Below are positions 33,066 through 41,675 of a stretch of 64,000 nucleotides of DNA, one piece after another. How positions within the stretch are numbered: the first letter of the stretch is position 1; each line of letters begins with the position of its first letter. The position numbers and the translations under genes are program-made. Location: contig LR590083.2 in assembly GCA_901457705.2 (NCBI GenBank), positions 1,488,597-1,552,596 on the forward strand, in the 5' to 3' direction. The notes beneath the pieces are model-generated. The model did not search any database. It saw only the letters and a program-made list of their open reading frames with translations, and was not told the DNA's origin. Source of the stretch: Beijerinckiaceae bacterium RH AL1 (lineage in GTDB: Bacteria > Pseudomonadota > Alphaproteobacteria > Rhizobiales > Beijerinckiaceae).

Positions 33066-33710
33066 ATGACCCCGGCAAGCATTCATGGCGTCGCGATCCC
33101 CGACAGCAGGCTCGGCCGCGCCATCACCGCGTTCATCCGCGACACCGAGAGCGAGCTGCTCTTCAACCATTCGAGCCGCGTCTACCTGTTCGGCGCGCTC
33201 GCCGGGCAAGAGCGCGGGCTGAGCTTCAACCCGGAGCTTCTCTATGCGGCCGCGATGTTCCACGACGTCGGGCTGATGCCGTCGCACAGCAGCCCCGACC
33301 TGCGCTTCGAGGTCGACGGCGCCAACGCGGCCCGCGATTTTTTGCGCGACCACGGCATCGATGCGTCGGACATCGAGAAGGTGTGGACCGGCATCGCGCT
33401 CCATACGACGCCCGGCGTGCCGGAGTTCATGCATCCGGTGATCGCGCTGACCACCGCCGGCGTCGAGATGGACGTTCTCGGGCTGACCTACGACCGGTAC
33501 GCGGACGAGGTCCGCGAGGCCGTGGTGGCGGCGTTCCCGCGCACGGCGCAGTTCAAGGAAGACATCATCCAGGCCTTCTACGACGGCATCAGGCACAAGC
33601 CGGAGACGACGTTCGGCAACGTCAAGGCCGATGTGATCGCCGACAAGGCGCCGCACGTCCATCGCGGCAATTTTTGCGCGGTGATCCGCGACTCGCGCTG
33701 GGCGGCGTGA
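33066..33710 (+). CDS. HD-domain hydrolase, cyanamide hydratase-like
   Basis: 214 residues with an HD metal-binding domain: NHSSRVYLFG (first His near residue 35), AAMFHDVGL (HD), a later IALHTT, and DVLGLTYDRYADEV. The element RFEVDGANAARDFL downstream of the HD pair matches the cyanamide hydratase/Ddi2-type subgroup better than nucleotide phosphohydrolases. That substrate assignment is inference. GAGAGGAG is a strong ribosome site. Divergent from the GlxA-type regulator with a 134-base promoter region. Confidence 0.85.
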   Translation: MTPASIHGVAIPDSRLGRAITAFIRDTESELLFNHSSRVYLFGALAGQERGLSFNPELLYAAAMFHDVGLMPSHSSPDLRFEVDGANAARDFLRDHGIDASDIEKVWTGIALHTTPGVPEFMHPVIALTTAGVEMDVLGLTYDRYADEVREAVVAAFPRTAQFKEDIIQAFYDGIRHKPETTFGNVKADVIADKAPHVHRGNFCAVIRDSRWAA

Positions 33711-33734
33711 CGCGTCGGCGGGCGCGGCGCGCGG

Positions 33735-33962
33735 CTACGACGCCGTTTCCTCCGCCGTCTCGATGAGCTCTTCCGCAGGCTTCAGCGCGCGCGGATGCGT
33801 GACCTCGGTCCAGCGGCTCGGGAGCTGAGACGGCAGCTTGCGCTTGAACGTCGCGACGATCGCTTTGCGACCCAAGCGCTCGCAGTCCCGCGCATAGGCC
33901 TGGCCGACCGCCGCGTCCGCTTGGGTCCTGAGGTGTAGGGGAAGATCGAACCACCGCGGCAT
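33735..33962 (-). CDS. Small hypothetical protein
   Basis: 75 residues, MPRWFDLPLHLRTQADAAVG onward, with evenly distributed charged residues, KRKLPSQLPSRW in the middle and an acidic C-terminus (EELIETAEETAS). It looks more protein-like than the overlapping frames but no family is recognised and no ribosome site is seen. It lies alone between the HD hydrolase and nusB. Confidence 0.45.
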   Translation of the reverse strand: MPRWFDLPLHLRTQADAAVGQAYARDCERLGRKAIVATFKRKLPSQLPSRWTEVTHPRALKPAEELIETAEETAS

Positions 33963-34051
33963 CGTGCGGGACAGATGGCGGCTGCGCTCCCGCTGTCAAG
34001 ACAGTTTGTCGCATCCCCCAACGTCACCGCGGCACGATGGAGGCGCCGCGG

Positions 34052-34513
34052 CTACGTCCCGGCGAAGTCCTCGGCGCGCCACTGGCGGGCCATGCCGTCG
34101 AGCACGGCGTTGATCATGCCGCTCTCCTCGCGCCCGAAGAAGGCGCCGGCGACGTCGACATATTCCTTGATGACCACGCGGGCCGGGATGTCCTTGCGCG
34201 CCTTCAGCTCGTAGGCGCCGCCGCGCAGGATCGCCCGCATCACGCTGTCGACGCGGGCGAGCGGCCAGGAGGCGACGAGCGTCTTGTCGATGGTGCGGTC
34301 GAGCGGCTCCTGGTCGGCGATCACGCCTTCGAGGATGTTGCGGAAGAGCGTGAGCTCGGCGGCATTGTAGTGGTCGCCCTCGATCTCGCGGCCGATCCAG
34401 TGCGTCTCGAACTCGGCGAAGACATCCGGCAGCGTCTTGCCGGTCACGTCCATCTCGTAGAGCGCCTGGACGGCGGCGAGGCGGGCGGCGGCGCGTTCCT
34501 CGGCGCGGGCCAT
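34052..34513 (-). CDS. nusB: Transcription antitermination factor NusB
   Basis: 153 residues, all-helical RNA-binding factor acting with NusE in rRNA antitermination. Motifs: AARLAAVQALYEMD at the N-terminus, RNILEGVIADQEPLDRTID, and the C-terminal RAILRGGAYELKARKDIPARVVIKEYVDVAGAF (recognised through IPARVVIKEYVDVA). The ATG at 34513 overlaps the ribH stop codon, so the two are translationally coupled, the common ribH-nusB pair. Confidence 0.95.
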   Translation of the reverse strand: MARAEERAAARLAAVQALYEMDVTGKTLPDVFAEFETHWIGREIEGDHYNAAELTLFRNILEGVIADQEPLDRTIDKTLVASWPLARVDSVMRAILRGGAYELKARKDIPARVVIKEYVDVAGAFFGREESGMINAVLDGMARQWRAEDFAGT

Positions 34514-34983
34514 CAGCCGGAGACCTTCTGCTTGAGGTCCCACAGCTTCAGCGCGGCCCGGGCGGCGTCGCCGCCCTTGTCGCCGCGCTTCGGGTCGGCA
34601 CGCTCGACCGCCTGCTCCTCGCGGTCGACGGTGAGGATGCCGTTGCCGAAGGCGAGGCGGCGCTCGACGGCGAGCGCGGTCAGCGCGCGCGCGCTCTCGT
34701 TGCAGACGATCTCGAAATGGTAGGTGTCGCCGCGGATGACGCAGCCGAGCGCGACCGCGCCGTCGTAGTCGCCGTGGTCGAGCGCGATCGCCAGCGCGAT
34801 CGGGATCTCGAGCGCGCCGGGCACGCTGATGACGTCGACCTTGGCGCCGGCCGCCTCCAGCGCGTGCCGCGCGCCGACATAGAGCAGGCCGCCGATGTCG
34901 TCGTAGAAGCGCGCCTCCACGATGAGGAAGCGCGCGCCGTCGGCGACGACGGGCGACGATGCGGATCGGCGCGGCTCGGCCAT
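34513..34983 (-). CDS. ribH: 6,7-dimethyl-8-ribityllumazine synthase
   Basis: Penultimate step of riboflavin synthesis. 156 residues. Substrate-binding elements: [45 protein letters not shown] (catalytic His in GDTYHFE), and [19 protein letters not shown]. The N-terminal 15 residues before FLIVEARF are poorly conserved, so the exact start (34983) is less certain. Leads into nusB. Confidence 0.95.
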   Translation of the reverse strand: MAEPRRSASSPVVADGARFLIVEARFYDDIGGLLYVGARHALEAAGAKVDVISVPGALEIPIALAIALDHGDYDGAVALGCVIRGDTYHFEIVCNESARALTALAVERRLAFGNGILTVDREEQAVERADPKRGDKGGDAARAALKLWDLKQKVSG

Positions 34984-35090
34984 GGAGGACGCTTGAACTC
35001 TCGCGATGTGGGGTGGGGCGCTCGGTAGCAAGCGCCGGTGGCGAGGGCAAGCGCGCGGAGGGCGAGCCGGCGCGCCGGCGCCGGGCTTTC

Positions 35091-35708
35091 TCAGGCGCGG
35101 AGCTCGCCCGCCACCGGCGCGGCGCCGCGCTCGCGCCAGCGCTGGAAGGCCGGCAGCACGACCTGGATCACCGGGCCGATCGCCGCGGCGTAGAGCACGG
35201 TGCCGAGTCCGACCGTGCCGCCGAGCAGCCAGCCCAGCGCCAGCGCCGACACCTCGACGCCGGTGCGCGCGACGCGGATCGAGCAGCCGGTGCGCGCCGC
35301 GAGGCCGGTCATCAGCCCGTCGCGCGGCCCGGCGCCGAGGCCCGCCCCGATATACATGCCCGTCGCAAGCCCGTTGAGCGCGACCGCCGCGACGAGCGCG
35401 ACGAGGCGCAGCGCCAGCGTGTGCGGCGACGGCAGCACGGCGAGCGAGGCGTCGGCGGTGACGCCGATCAGCATCACGTTCGAGACCGTGCCGAAGCCCG
35501 GCCACTGCCGGAGCGGGATCCAGGCCAGCAGCAGGATCACGCCCACCACGACGATGACCGTGCCGATGCTGGCGCCGGTGGCGCGCGCAAGACCCTGGTG
35601 CAGGACGTTCCACGGGTTGAGCCCGAGGTCGGCGCGCACCATCAGGGCTGTCGAGAGGCCGTAGAGCGCGAGCCCGGGGAAAAGGAGGATCAGGCGGCGG
35701 ATCAGCAT
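35091..35708 (-). CDS. YczE/YitT-type integral membrane protein
   Basis: 205 residues, about five transmembrane helices. It has the YczE pattern: N-terminal [36 protein letters not shown] (recognised by [14 protein letters not shown]), then [15 protein letters not shown] and a third helix with [19 protein letters not shown]. The start at 35708 fits the family; the frame continues upstream but that is antisense to the regulator gene. Divergent from a MocR-type regulator with a perfect palindrome between them, the layout reported for YczR-YczE pairs in other bacteria. Function of YczE is not established. Confidence 0.85.
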   Translation of the reverse strand: MLIRRLILLFPGLALYGLSTALMVRADLGLNPWNVLHQGLARATGASIGTVIVVVGVILLLAWIPLRQWPGFGTVSNVMLIGVTADASLAVLPSPHTLALRLVALVAAVALNGLATGMYIGAGLGAGPRDGLMTGLAARTGCSIRVARTGVEVSALALGWLLGGTVGLGTVLYAAAIGPVIQVVLPAFQRWRERGAAPVAGELRA

Positions 35709-35744
35709 GCCGCCGTGACTACGGCCATCCGGCCTTGTCTTACA

Positions 35745-35768
35745 GGTCCACTTTGCGCAAAGTGGACC
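35745..35768. promoter_or_regulatory. Perfect 24-bp palindrome in the yczE/mocR intergenic region
   Basis: GGTCCACTTTGC at 35745-35756 followed directly by its reverse complement GCAAAGTGGACC at 35757-35768. It ends 3 bases before the regulator ATG (35772), so it occupies the place of the ribosome site and is 36 bases from the YczE start. It is the best operator candidate of the window, presumably bound by the MocR-type regulator itself. Confidence 0.8.
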
Positions 35769-35771
35769 AGC

Positions 35772-37187
35772 ATGACCCGTCACATCGTCGCCGCCTCGCT
35801 GGCGAGGCACCTCGGCCACTGGCAGACCGACGGCTCGCGCGAGCCGGCCTACCGGCAGCTCGCGGCCTGCCTGCGGCAGCTCATCCTCGACGGGCGGCTG
35901 GCGCTGGCGGCGCGGCTGCCGGGCGAGCGCGAGCTGGCGAAGACCCTCGGTCTCAGCCGCGGCACCGTCGCCGCCGCCTTCGCCGCGCTGCGCGACGACG
36001 GCTTCCTGGTGAGCCAGCACGGCTCGGGCTCGACGACGGCGCTGCCGGCGCGCCGCGCCTCGCAGGCCGCCGCGCCGCCGACGACGCTCGACTTCTCCAT
36101 CGCCGCCTCGCCGGCGGGGCCGGAGATCCACCAGGCCTACAGCGCGGCGATGGCGGCGCTGCCGGCCTATTTCGGCACCAAGGGCTATGACGGGATCGGG
36201 CTCGCACCGCTGCGCGAGGCGATCGCCGCGCGCTACGGCGCCCGCGGCCTGCCGACCGCGGTCGACGAGATGATGATCGTCAACGGCGCGCTCGCCGGCT
36301 TCGCGCTGCTGCTGCGCCACCTCACCGGGCCGGGCGATCGCGTCGTCATCGATCATCCGACCTATCCGCTGGCGATCGCGGCGATCCGCGGCGCCGCCTG
36401 CCGCCCGATCCCCGTCGCGCTGCCGGAGCAGGGCTGGGACGTCGAGGGGCTGGCGGCGGCGATCGCCCAGACGAGCCCGCGCGTCGTCTACCTCGTCGCC
36501 GACTTCCACAACCCGACCGGCCGCTGTATGGACGCAGCGACGCGCCGCGCGGTGGCGGCGCTGGCGGCGCAGACGCGCACGACGATCGTCGTCGACGAGA
36601 CGATGGCCGAGCTCTGGTACGAGGGCGCGCCGCCGCCGCCGCTCGCCGCGTACGGCGGCGACGGACGCGTCATCACGCTCGGCTCGACGGCGAAGAGCTT
36701 CTGGGGCGGCCTGCGCGTCGGCTGGATCCGCGCACCGGCCGCGACGATCTCCGCGCTGCTGCGCGTGCGCGACGCGCTCGACCTCGGCACCCCGCTGCTC
36801 GAGCAGCTCGCCGTCGTGCGCCTGCTGGAGGACGCCGACACGACGCTGGCCGCGCGTCGCCTCGCCCTGCGCCAGCGCCGCGACGCGCTCATCGCCGCCG
36901 GCGCCGAGATCATGCCGGACTGGCGCTTTACCTCGGCGCCGGGCGGGCTCGCCTGCTGGATCGAGATGCCGAGCCCGGTCGCCACTCCGCTCGCCGCCGC
37001 CGCCGAGGCGATCGACCTGCGCATCGGCCCCGGCCCGCGCTTCGGCCTCGAGGGCGCCTTCGAGCGCAACCTGCGCCTGCCGCTGACGCCCGAGCCCGAG
37101 GTCGCGCGCCGCGCGCTGGAGCGCCTGGCGCCGCTCTGGCAGCGGCTCGCCGGCAGCGGCGCGGCGCCGCGCGTGCGGCCGCTCTAA
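35772..37187 (+). CDS. MocR/PdxR-type regulator (GntR HTH + aminotransferase-like domain)
   Basis: 471 residues. Residues 1-95 form a winged GntR helix-turn-helix (REPAYRQLAACLRQLILDGRL and LPGERELAKTLGLSRGTVAAAF, read through the LSRGTVAAAF helix). Residues 105-460 form a fold-type I aminotransferase-like effector domain; VADFHNPTGR and the PLP-lysine motif LGSTAKSFWGGLRVGW are intact, so it probably binds pyridoxal phosphate. It starts only 3 bases after the 24-bp palindrome, with no ribosome site. The frame is open to 34959, but that is antisense. Pairs with the divergent YczE-like gene. Confidence 0.9.
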   Translation: MTRHIVAASLARHLGHWQTDGSREPAYRQLAACLRQLILDGRLALAARLPGERELAKTLGLSRGTVAAAFAALRDDGFLVSQHGSGSTTALPARRASQAAAPPTTLDFSIAASPAGPEIHQAYSAAMAALPAYFGTKGYDGIGLAPLREAIAARYGARGLPTAVDEMMIVNGALAGFALLLRHLTGPGDRVVIDHPTYPLAIAAIRGAACRPIPVALPEQGWDVEGLAAAIAQTSPRVVYLVADFHNPTGRCMDAATRRAVAALAAQTRTTIVVDETMAELWYEGAPPPPLAAYGGDGRVITLGSTAKSFWGGLRVGWIRAPAATISALLRVRDALDLGTPLLEQLAVVRLLEDADTTLAARRLALRQRRDALIAAGAEIMPDWRFTSAPGGLACWIEMPSPVATPLAAAAEAIDLRIGPGPRFGLEGAFERNLRLPLTPEPEVARRALERLAPLWQRLAGSGAAPRVRPL

Positions 37188-37207
37188 GCTGCGCGAGCCG
37201 GACGTTC

Positions 37208-37228
37208 GACGACCAACGATCGGTCGTC
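37208..37228. terminator. Hairpin between convergent mocR and acyP
   Basis: GACGACC at 37208-37214 pairs with GGTCGTC at 37222-37228, loop 7 bases. It lies between the convergent genes and overlaps the acyP stop codon. No T-run. Confidence 0.35.
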
Positions 37229-37511
37229 AGAAGACGTAGGCGTCCCGCGGCGGCTCGGCGGCGGCGCCATGGTCGGCCGAGCGCACCTCGAGATCGTCGA
37301 CCTGGCCCTGCGGCGGCCCCTTGCGCATGATGCCGATGAGGTCGGAGAGCGCCTGGCCCGGCCCGCGCAGCGCCGCCTCGACGGAGCCGTCCTCGCAGTT
37401 GCGCACCCAACCTTCGACCGCAAGCCCGCGCGCCGCGGTCACCGTGAAGTTGCGATAGTTGACGCCCTGGACCCGGCCGGTGACCCGCACGTGCAGCGCG
37501 CGCTCGCTCAT
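37227..37511 (-). CDS. acyP: Acylphosphatase
   Basis: 94 residues; hydrolyses acyl phosphates. The substrate loop VTGRVQGVNYRNF carries the catalytic Arg, and the second signature GWVRNCEDGSVEA carries the catalytic Asn. The usual GFR at the end of the first motif is NYR, a tolerated change. The ATG overlaps the MFS gene stop codon (ATGA), so it is coupled to the transporter; there is no obvious functional link. Confidence 0.92.
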   Translation of the reverse strand: MSERALHVRVTGRVQGVNYRNFTVTAARGLAVEGWVRNCEDGSVEAALRGPGQALSDLIGIMRKGPPQGQVDDLEVRSADHGAAAEPPRDAYVF

Positions 37512-38770
37512 TCCGCGGCCTGCGGCTCGGTGCCGGCGGGCTCCGGCCCCGCGGGCCTGGCGCCGGCAAAGGCGATGCCGTGCGCCTCCGGCCCCAGCGC
37601 GGCGAGCGCGGTCAAGGTGAGCGCCACCGTGCCGACGACGAGGGCGAGGCCGAAGGCGTAGTCGCCGCCGCTCATCTTCGCGATCTCGCTCTGCAGCGGC
37701 CCGTTCACGGCGGCGATGAGGTTGCCGATCTGGTAGGCGAAGCCGGGGAAGGTGCCGCGCACCTCGTCGGGCGACAGCTCGTTCAGGTAGACCGGCACGA
37801 CGCCCCAGGCGCCCTGCACGGCGAACTGCATGAGGAAGCCGCCGGCGGCGAGGATCAGCGGCGTCGAGCCGTAGGCCCAGAACGGGATGGCGGGCAGCGC
37901 GAGCAGGGCGGCGATCATGATCGCGCGCAGCCGGCCGATGCGCTGCGAGATCGTCCCGAACGTGATGCCGCCGACGATGGCGCCGACGTTGAAGACGATG
38001 GTGATGAAGCTCACCGTGTGCGGGTCGTAGTGCTTCTGCTCGCGCAGGAAGGTCGGGTACATGTCCTGCGTGCCGTGCGAGAAGAAGTTGAAGCAGGTCA
38101 TGATCGCGATCGCGAAGAGGAAGCGCGGCGCGTTGGCGCTCAAGACCTCGACGATGCCGCGCTGCACGGTCTTGCGCTCCTTGGCGATGAAGACCGGCGA
38201 TTCGTCGACGTGGCTGCGGATGTAGAGGACGAGCAGCGCCGGCGCGGCGCCGACCATGAACATGCCGCGCCAGCCGATGTGGATGTAGAGCAGGCCGAAG
38301 ACGACCGAGGCGATGAGGTAGCCCGACGGATAGCCCGCCTGCAGGATGCCGGAGACGACGCCGCGCGCCTTCGCCGGGATGGTCTCCATGGTGAGCGACG
38401 AGCCGACGCCCCACTCGCCGCCCATCGCGACGCCGAACAGCACGCGCAGGATCATGAAGACGACGAGGTTCGGCGCGAAGGCGGAGGCGAACTCGAGGAC
38501 CGAGAACAGCAGCACGTCGACCATCAGCGTCGGGCGGCGCCCGTACTTGTCGGCGGCGAGGCCGAAGATCAGCGCGCCGATCGGGCGCGCCGCCAGCGTC
38601 AGGAACAACGCCCAGGAGACGGTGACGACGTCGGTGTGGAACTCCTTGGCGACGTCCTTGAAGACGAAGACCAGGATGAAGAAGTCGAAGGCGTCGAGCG
38701 TCCAGCCGAGCCAGCTCGCCGTCACCGCGCTGCGCTGCTGTCGGTCGAGGCCGCGAAGGTCGTCCAGCAT
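37508..38770 (-). CDS. MFS transporter, sialate/lactate:H+ symporter-like
   Basis: 420 residues with 12 predicted helices. The N-terminus (SAVTASWLGWTLDAFDFFILVFV) and the loop GLAADKYGRRPTLMVDV with RVLFGVAMGGEWGVGSSLTME are typical of the SHS family of carboxylate symporters (JEN1/NanT type). The C-terminus is a soluble Pro/Ala-rich tail. Substrate is likely a small carboxylate; which one is not visible. Located between acyP and panC. Confidence 0.88.
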   Translation of the reverse strand: MLDDLRGLDRQQRSAVTASWLGWTLDAFDFFILVFVFKDVAKEFHTDVVTVSWALFLTLAARPIGALIFGLAADKYGRRPTLMVDVLLFSVLEFASAFAPNLVVFMILRVLFGVAMGGEWGVGSSLTMETIPAKARGVVSGILQAGYPSGYLIASVVFGLLYIHIGWRGMFMVGAAPALLVLYIRSHVDESPVFIAKERKTVQRGIVEVLSANAPRFLFAIAIMTCFNFFSHGTQDMYPTFLREQKHYDPHTVSFITIVFNVGAIVGGITFGTISQRIGRLRAIMIAALLALPAIPFWAYGSTPLILAAGGFLMQFAVQGAWGVVPVYLNELSPDEVRGTFPGFAYQIGNLIAAVNGPLQSEIAKMSGGDYAFGLALVVGTVALTLTALAALGPEAHGIAFAGARPAGPEPAGTEPQAAE

Positions 38771-38851
38771 CGGCGCGTTCTCCCCAAACTATCGACGGGC
38801 CTTAAAGCTATTGATGAGCCTTGGCGAAAAACGTGCTGGGCGTAAAGCCCA

Positions 38852-39703
38852 TCAAGGGTCGACCGCGACGTTGTCGATGAGCCGGACCGAGCCGAGCCGG
38901 GCGGCGGCGAGCACGCGGGCCGGCGCGTCGTCCTCGACGCCGAGCGGGGCCAGCGTCTCGGCATGGCGCGCCTCGACGTAGTCGACAGCGAAGCCCGTGG
39001 CCTCGAGGCTCGCGCGGGCGGCGGCGGTCGTCTCCTCGACCTCGGCGCCCTTGGCGAGGGCGGCGGCGCAGCGGACGAGCGTCGCGTGCAGCACCGGCGC
39101 CAGCGCGCGCTCCTGCGGCGTGAGGCGCAGGTTACGCGACGACATCGCGAGGCCGTCGCTCTCGCGCACGGTCGGCACGCCGAGGATGCCGATCGGAACG
39201 TCGAGGTCGAGCGCCATGCGCCGGATCATCGCGAGCTGCTGGTAGTCCTTCTCGCCGAAGAGCGCGGCGTTCGGCAGCGCCTGCATCAGGAGCTTCATGA
39301 CGATCGTCGCGACGCCCGTGAAATGCGTCGGCCGATACTTGTCCTCGAGCCCGGCCGAGGCCGGGCCCTTGACCTCGATCGCGGTGGCGAAGCCCGCGGG
39401 ATACATGGTCGAAATCTCCGGCGCGTAGACGAGGTCGGCGCCGGCCGTCTCGACCTTCGCGCAATCGGCGGCGAGGTCGCGCGGGTAGGTCGCGAAGTCC
39501 TCGTTGGGCGCGAACTGCGTCGGGTTGACGAAGATCGTCACGACGACGCGGTCGGCGATCTCGCGGCCCTCGCGCACAAGCGAGAGGTGGCCGTCGTGCA
39601 GCGCGCCCATCGTCGGCACGAGCGCGACGAGCTGGCCGCGCGCCCGCCAGGCGGAGACGTGCTCGCGCAGGTTGGCGATGTCGGTGCAGAAGCCGATGGT
39701 CAT
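38852..39703 (-). CDS. panC: Pantothenate synthetase
   Basis: 283 residues; joins pantoate and beta-alanine using ATP. Motifs: VPTMGALHDGHLSLV (HIGH-like), TIFVNPTQFAPNEDFATYPR, FGEKDYQQLAMIRRM, and RESDGLAMSSRN (KMSKS-like). Its ATG overlaps the stop codon of the upstream gene by four bases. The panB partner is not adjacent. Confidence 0.96.
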   Translation of the reverse strand: MTIGFCTDIANLREHVSAWRARGQLVALVPTMGALHDGHLSLVREGREIADRVVVTIFVNPTQFAPNEDFATYPRDLAADCAKVETAGADLVYAPEISTMYPAGFATAIEVKGPASAGLEDKYRPTHFTGVATIVMKLLMQALPNAALFGEKDYQQLAMIRRMALDLDVPIGILGVPTVRESDGLAMSSRNLRLTPQERALAPVLHATLVRCAAALAKGAEVEETTAAARASLEATGFAVDYVEARHAETLAPLGVEDDAPARVLAAARLGSVRLIDNVAVDP

Positions 39704-40140
39704 CGCGCGCGTCGCGGGCCGGGCAGGAAGCCCTCGAGCATCCTGACATAGGGCGCCGGCAGCGCCGCGACGCGGGCGGCCGCGACGACGGCCTCCATGT
39801 AGCCCGGCACCGGCGACCCGTCGGTGTCGTCGCAGCCGAGATAGACGAGCGCGCGCACCGCGCCGGCGCTCTCGCGCAGCACCGGCTGGATCGCCTTGAC
39901 GTAGAGGCCGCCGTCGACCTCCTCGTAGCGGTCAAGCGGGCCGATGTCGGAGAGCGCGAGATCGTAGAGCACGCCGTGCACCTCGGCGCGCGCGTCGCGC
40001 CGCACGGTCGCGTAGCCGCTGCTCATCAGCGCGAAGCGGTGCCGCGGCAGGCGCGCGAGGCCGAGCCGGCGCGCCTTGGGGCAGCGCGAGACGAGCGCGG
40101 GCTCGTCCATGTTCGAGCCGTAGGCGAAGTAGAGCGGCAC
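39700..40140 (-). CDS. Gamma-glutamylcyclotransferase-fold protein
   Basis: 146 residues of the GGCT/AIG2-like cyclotransferase fold: substrate loop YFAYGSNM at the N-terminus, VHGVLYDL, and the catalytic glutamate candidate in PLDRYEEVDGG. Could open or release gamma-glutamyl groups as 5-oxoproline; the true substrate is unknown. Overlaps panC by four bases, so coupled. Confidence 0.88.
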   Translation of the reverse strand: MPLYFAYGSNMDEPALVSRCPKARRLGLARLPRHRFALMSSGYATVRRDARAEVHGVLYDLALSDIGPLDRYEEVDGGLYVKAIQPVLRESAGAVRALVYLGCDDTDGSPVPGYMEAVVAAARVAALPAPYVRMLEGFLPGPRRAR

Positions 40141-40153
40141 CGGCGCGGGCGGA

Positions 40154-41020
40154 TCATCGCGTGGAGGTCGGCAGGAGCTCGAGGTTCGTCATCTCGCCGC
40201 CGAGCGTGAAGTCGCCGTAGTCGAAGCGCAGCGCCCGCGAGACGCCGTTCTCGTAGAGCTCGAAGGCGAGCGTGTAGGAGGGGCCCTCGTCCTTCTTGCC
40301 GGACTCGAAGTAGCTGATCGTCACCGGCCAGCGCGTGATCGCGGCCATCACGGCGTTGTGCTGCAGCGGCGCGTCGGGGGCAGGTCCGGTGATCGGGCGG
40401 CCGATGATCGTCGTCGTCTCGAACACCTTCTTGCCGTCGTCGGACCCATCGAACACCCGCGCATCGACGAGATGCTGGCCGGCCTTTGCGGCGGCGATGA
40501 TCTTCACGAGATGCTCGGTCGGGAACAAAACCTTGTTGTCGACGGCCATCGTCTCGGTCTGCGGCTTCTGCAGCGTGATGTCGAGGATGTCGCCGCGCGA
40601 CTTCTGCGCTTCGCCCGAGACGATGTCGGGCGAGCCCTCCTGCGAGATCGTCTTCACGTAGAAGGTGAAGTCGCCGCCCTTCTCGAAGGTGGCCGAGCGC
40701 ATGTCGGAGAGGCGGGTGGTGCCCTCGGCCGGCTGGATCTGCACGACCTGGCGGAAGGCCTGGTCGTAGCCGTCCTTCGGCGAGCCGTGGAACTCGTAGA
40801 GCAGCCGTCCGCGCGCCGACGTCGGGCTCTTGGCGCCGACCGACTTCACGAGCTTCAGGTCGTAGGTCGCGTGGTGGCCGGCGAGCGGCATCACCGGGCC
40901 CTGCGGCGACAGGGGCGCGACCGGCGGCACGGGGCCCTCGGCGCGGCCCGCCGGCACGACCAGGAGGCTGACGGCTGCCGCCACCAGCACGGGCAGGAGG
41001 CGGGACCGGAAAACTCTCAT
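40154..41020 (-). CDS. eipB: EipB/DUF1849 periplasmic envelope protein
   Basis: 288 residues with signal peptide (MRVFRSRLLPVLVAAAVSLL, cleavage near GRA). The mature part begins with AGHHATYDLKLVKS and continues with YEFHGSPKDGYDQAFRQVV, the pattern of EipB, a beta-spiral envelope-integrity protein of Brucella and relatives. At the two positions where EipB has its disulfide cysteines this protein has other residues (in GSPKDGY and NGVSRALRF), and it contains no cysteine at all. GGGGAT precedes the ATG. Divergent from the RidA gene. Confidence 0.85.
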   Translation of the reverse strand: MRVFRSRLLPVLVAAAVSLLVVPAGRAEGPVPPVAPLSPQGPVMPLAGHHATYDLKLVKSVGAKSPTSARGRLLYEFHGSPKDGYDQAFRQVVQIQPAEGTTRLSDMRSATFEKGGDFTFYVKTISQEGSPDIVSGEAQKSRGDILDITLQKPQTETMAVDNKVLFPTEHLVKIIAAAKAGQHLVDARVFDGSDDGKKVFETTTIIGRPITGPAPDAPLQHNAVMAAITRWPVTISYFESGKKDEGPSYTLAFELYENGVSRALRFDYGDFTLGGEMTNLELLPTSTR

Positions 41021-41204
41021 CGCAAAAATCCCCTGGGACGCCCTTGAAGCGCGGTGGAGGCCGTCGGCGGAAGTGCCTTCCCCGCATGGCGGAATTGCGG
41101 GCGCGAGGCAATGGTCACCATCGGAGCCTCGATCGGGTGCGACCTTGCGCCGATCGGGGCGGACCGCCTAGAGGTCGCCGCTCCAAACCTACGGGACAAG
41201 CACC

Positions 41205-41675
41205 ATGAGCGCGATCGAAGAGAAACTGAAGAGCCTCGGCATCACCCTGCCGACCCCGGCCGCGCCGGTCGCGAACTACGTCGGCGCGGTCGTCGCCGGC
41301 GGCTTCCTCATCGTCTCGGGCCAGCTGGCGCTCGGCGCCGACGGCAAGCTCGCGCCGGAGCACAAGGGCAAGATCGGCGCCGACGTCGACGAGGCCAACG
41401 CCAAGGCCGCCGCGCGGCTCTGCGCGATCAACGTGCTGGCGCAGGCGAAGGCCGCGCTGGGCGACCTCGAGAAGATCGTCCGCGTCGTGCGGCTCGGCGG
41501 CTTCATGAACACGGCGCCGGGCTACTCGCAGATCGCCCCGATCATGAACGGCGCCTCCGACCTCGTCGTCGAGGTGCTCGGCGACAAGGGGCGCCACGCC
41601 CGCTCGACGATCGGCGTCGCCGAGGTGCCGCTCGACTCGGCCGTCGAGGTCGAGGCGATGTTCCAGATCGCGTGA
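41205..41675 (+). CDS. RidA/YjgF family protein
   Basis: 156 residues of the RidA/TdcF-like fold, in the longer subtype with LKSLGITLP at the start and a SGQLALGADGKL strand; the family arginine region reads RVVRLGGFMNTAPGY, followed by VEVLGDKGRHARSTIGVAEVPLDSAVEVEA. RidA proteins hydrolyse reactive enamines or imines; whether this subtype keeps that activity is open, since the RxR arginine position is shifted. Its stop codon overlaps the GTG start of the next gene. Confidence 0.9.
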   Translation: MSAIEEKLKSLGITLPTPAAPVANYVGAVVAGGFLIVSGQLALGADGKLAPEHKGKIGADVDEANAKAAARLCAINVLAQAKAALGDLEKIVRVVRLGGFMNTAPGYSQIAPIMNGASDLVVEVLGDKGRHARSTIGVAEVPLDSAVEVEAMFQIA

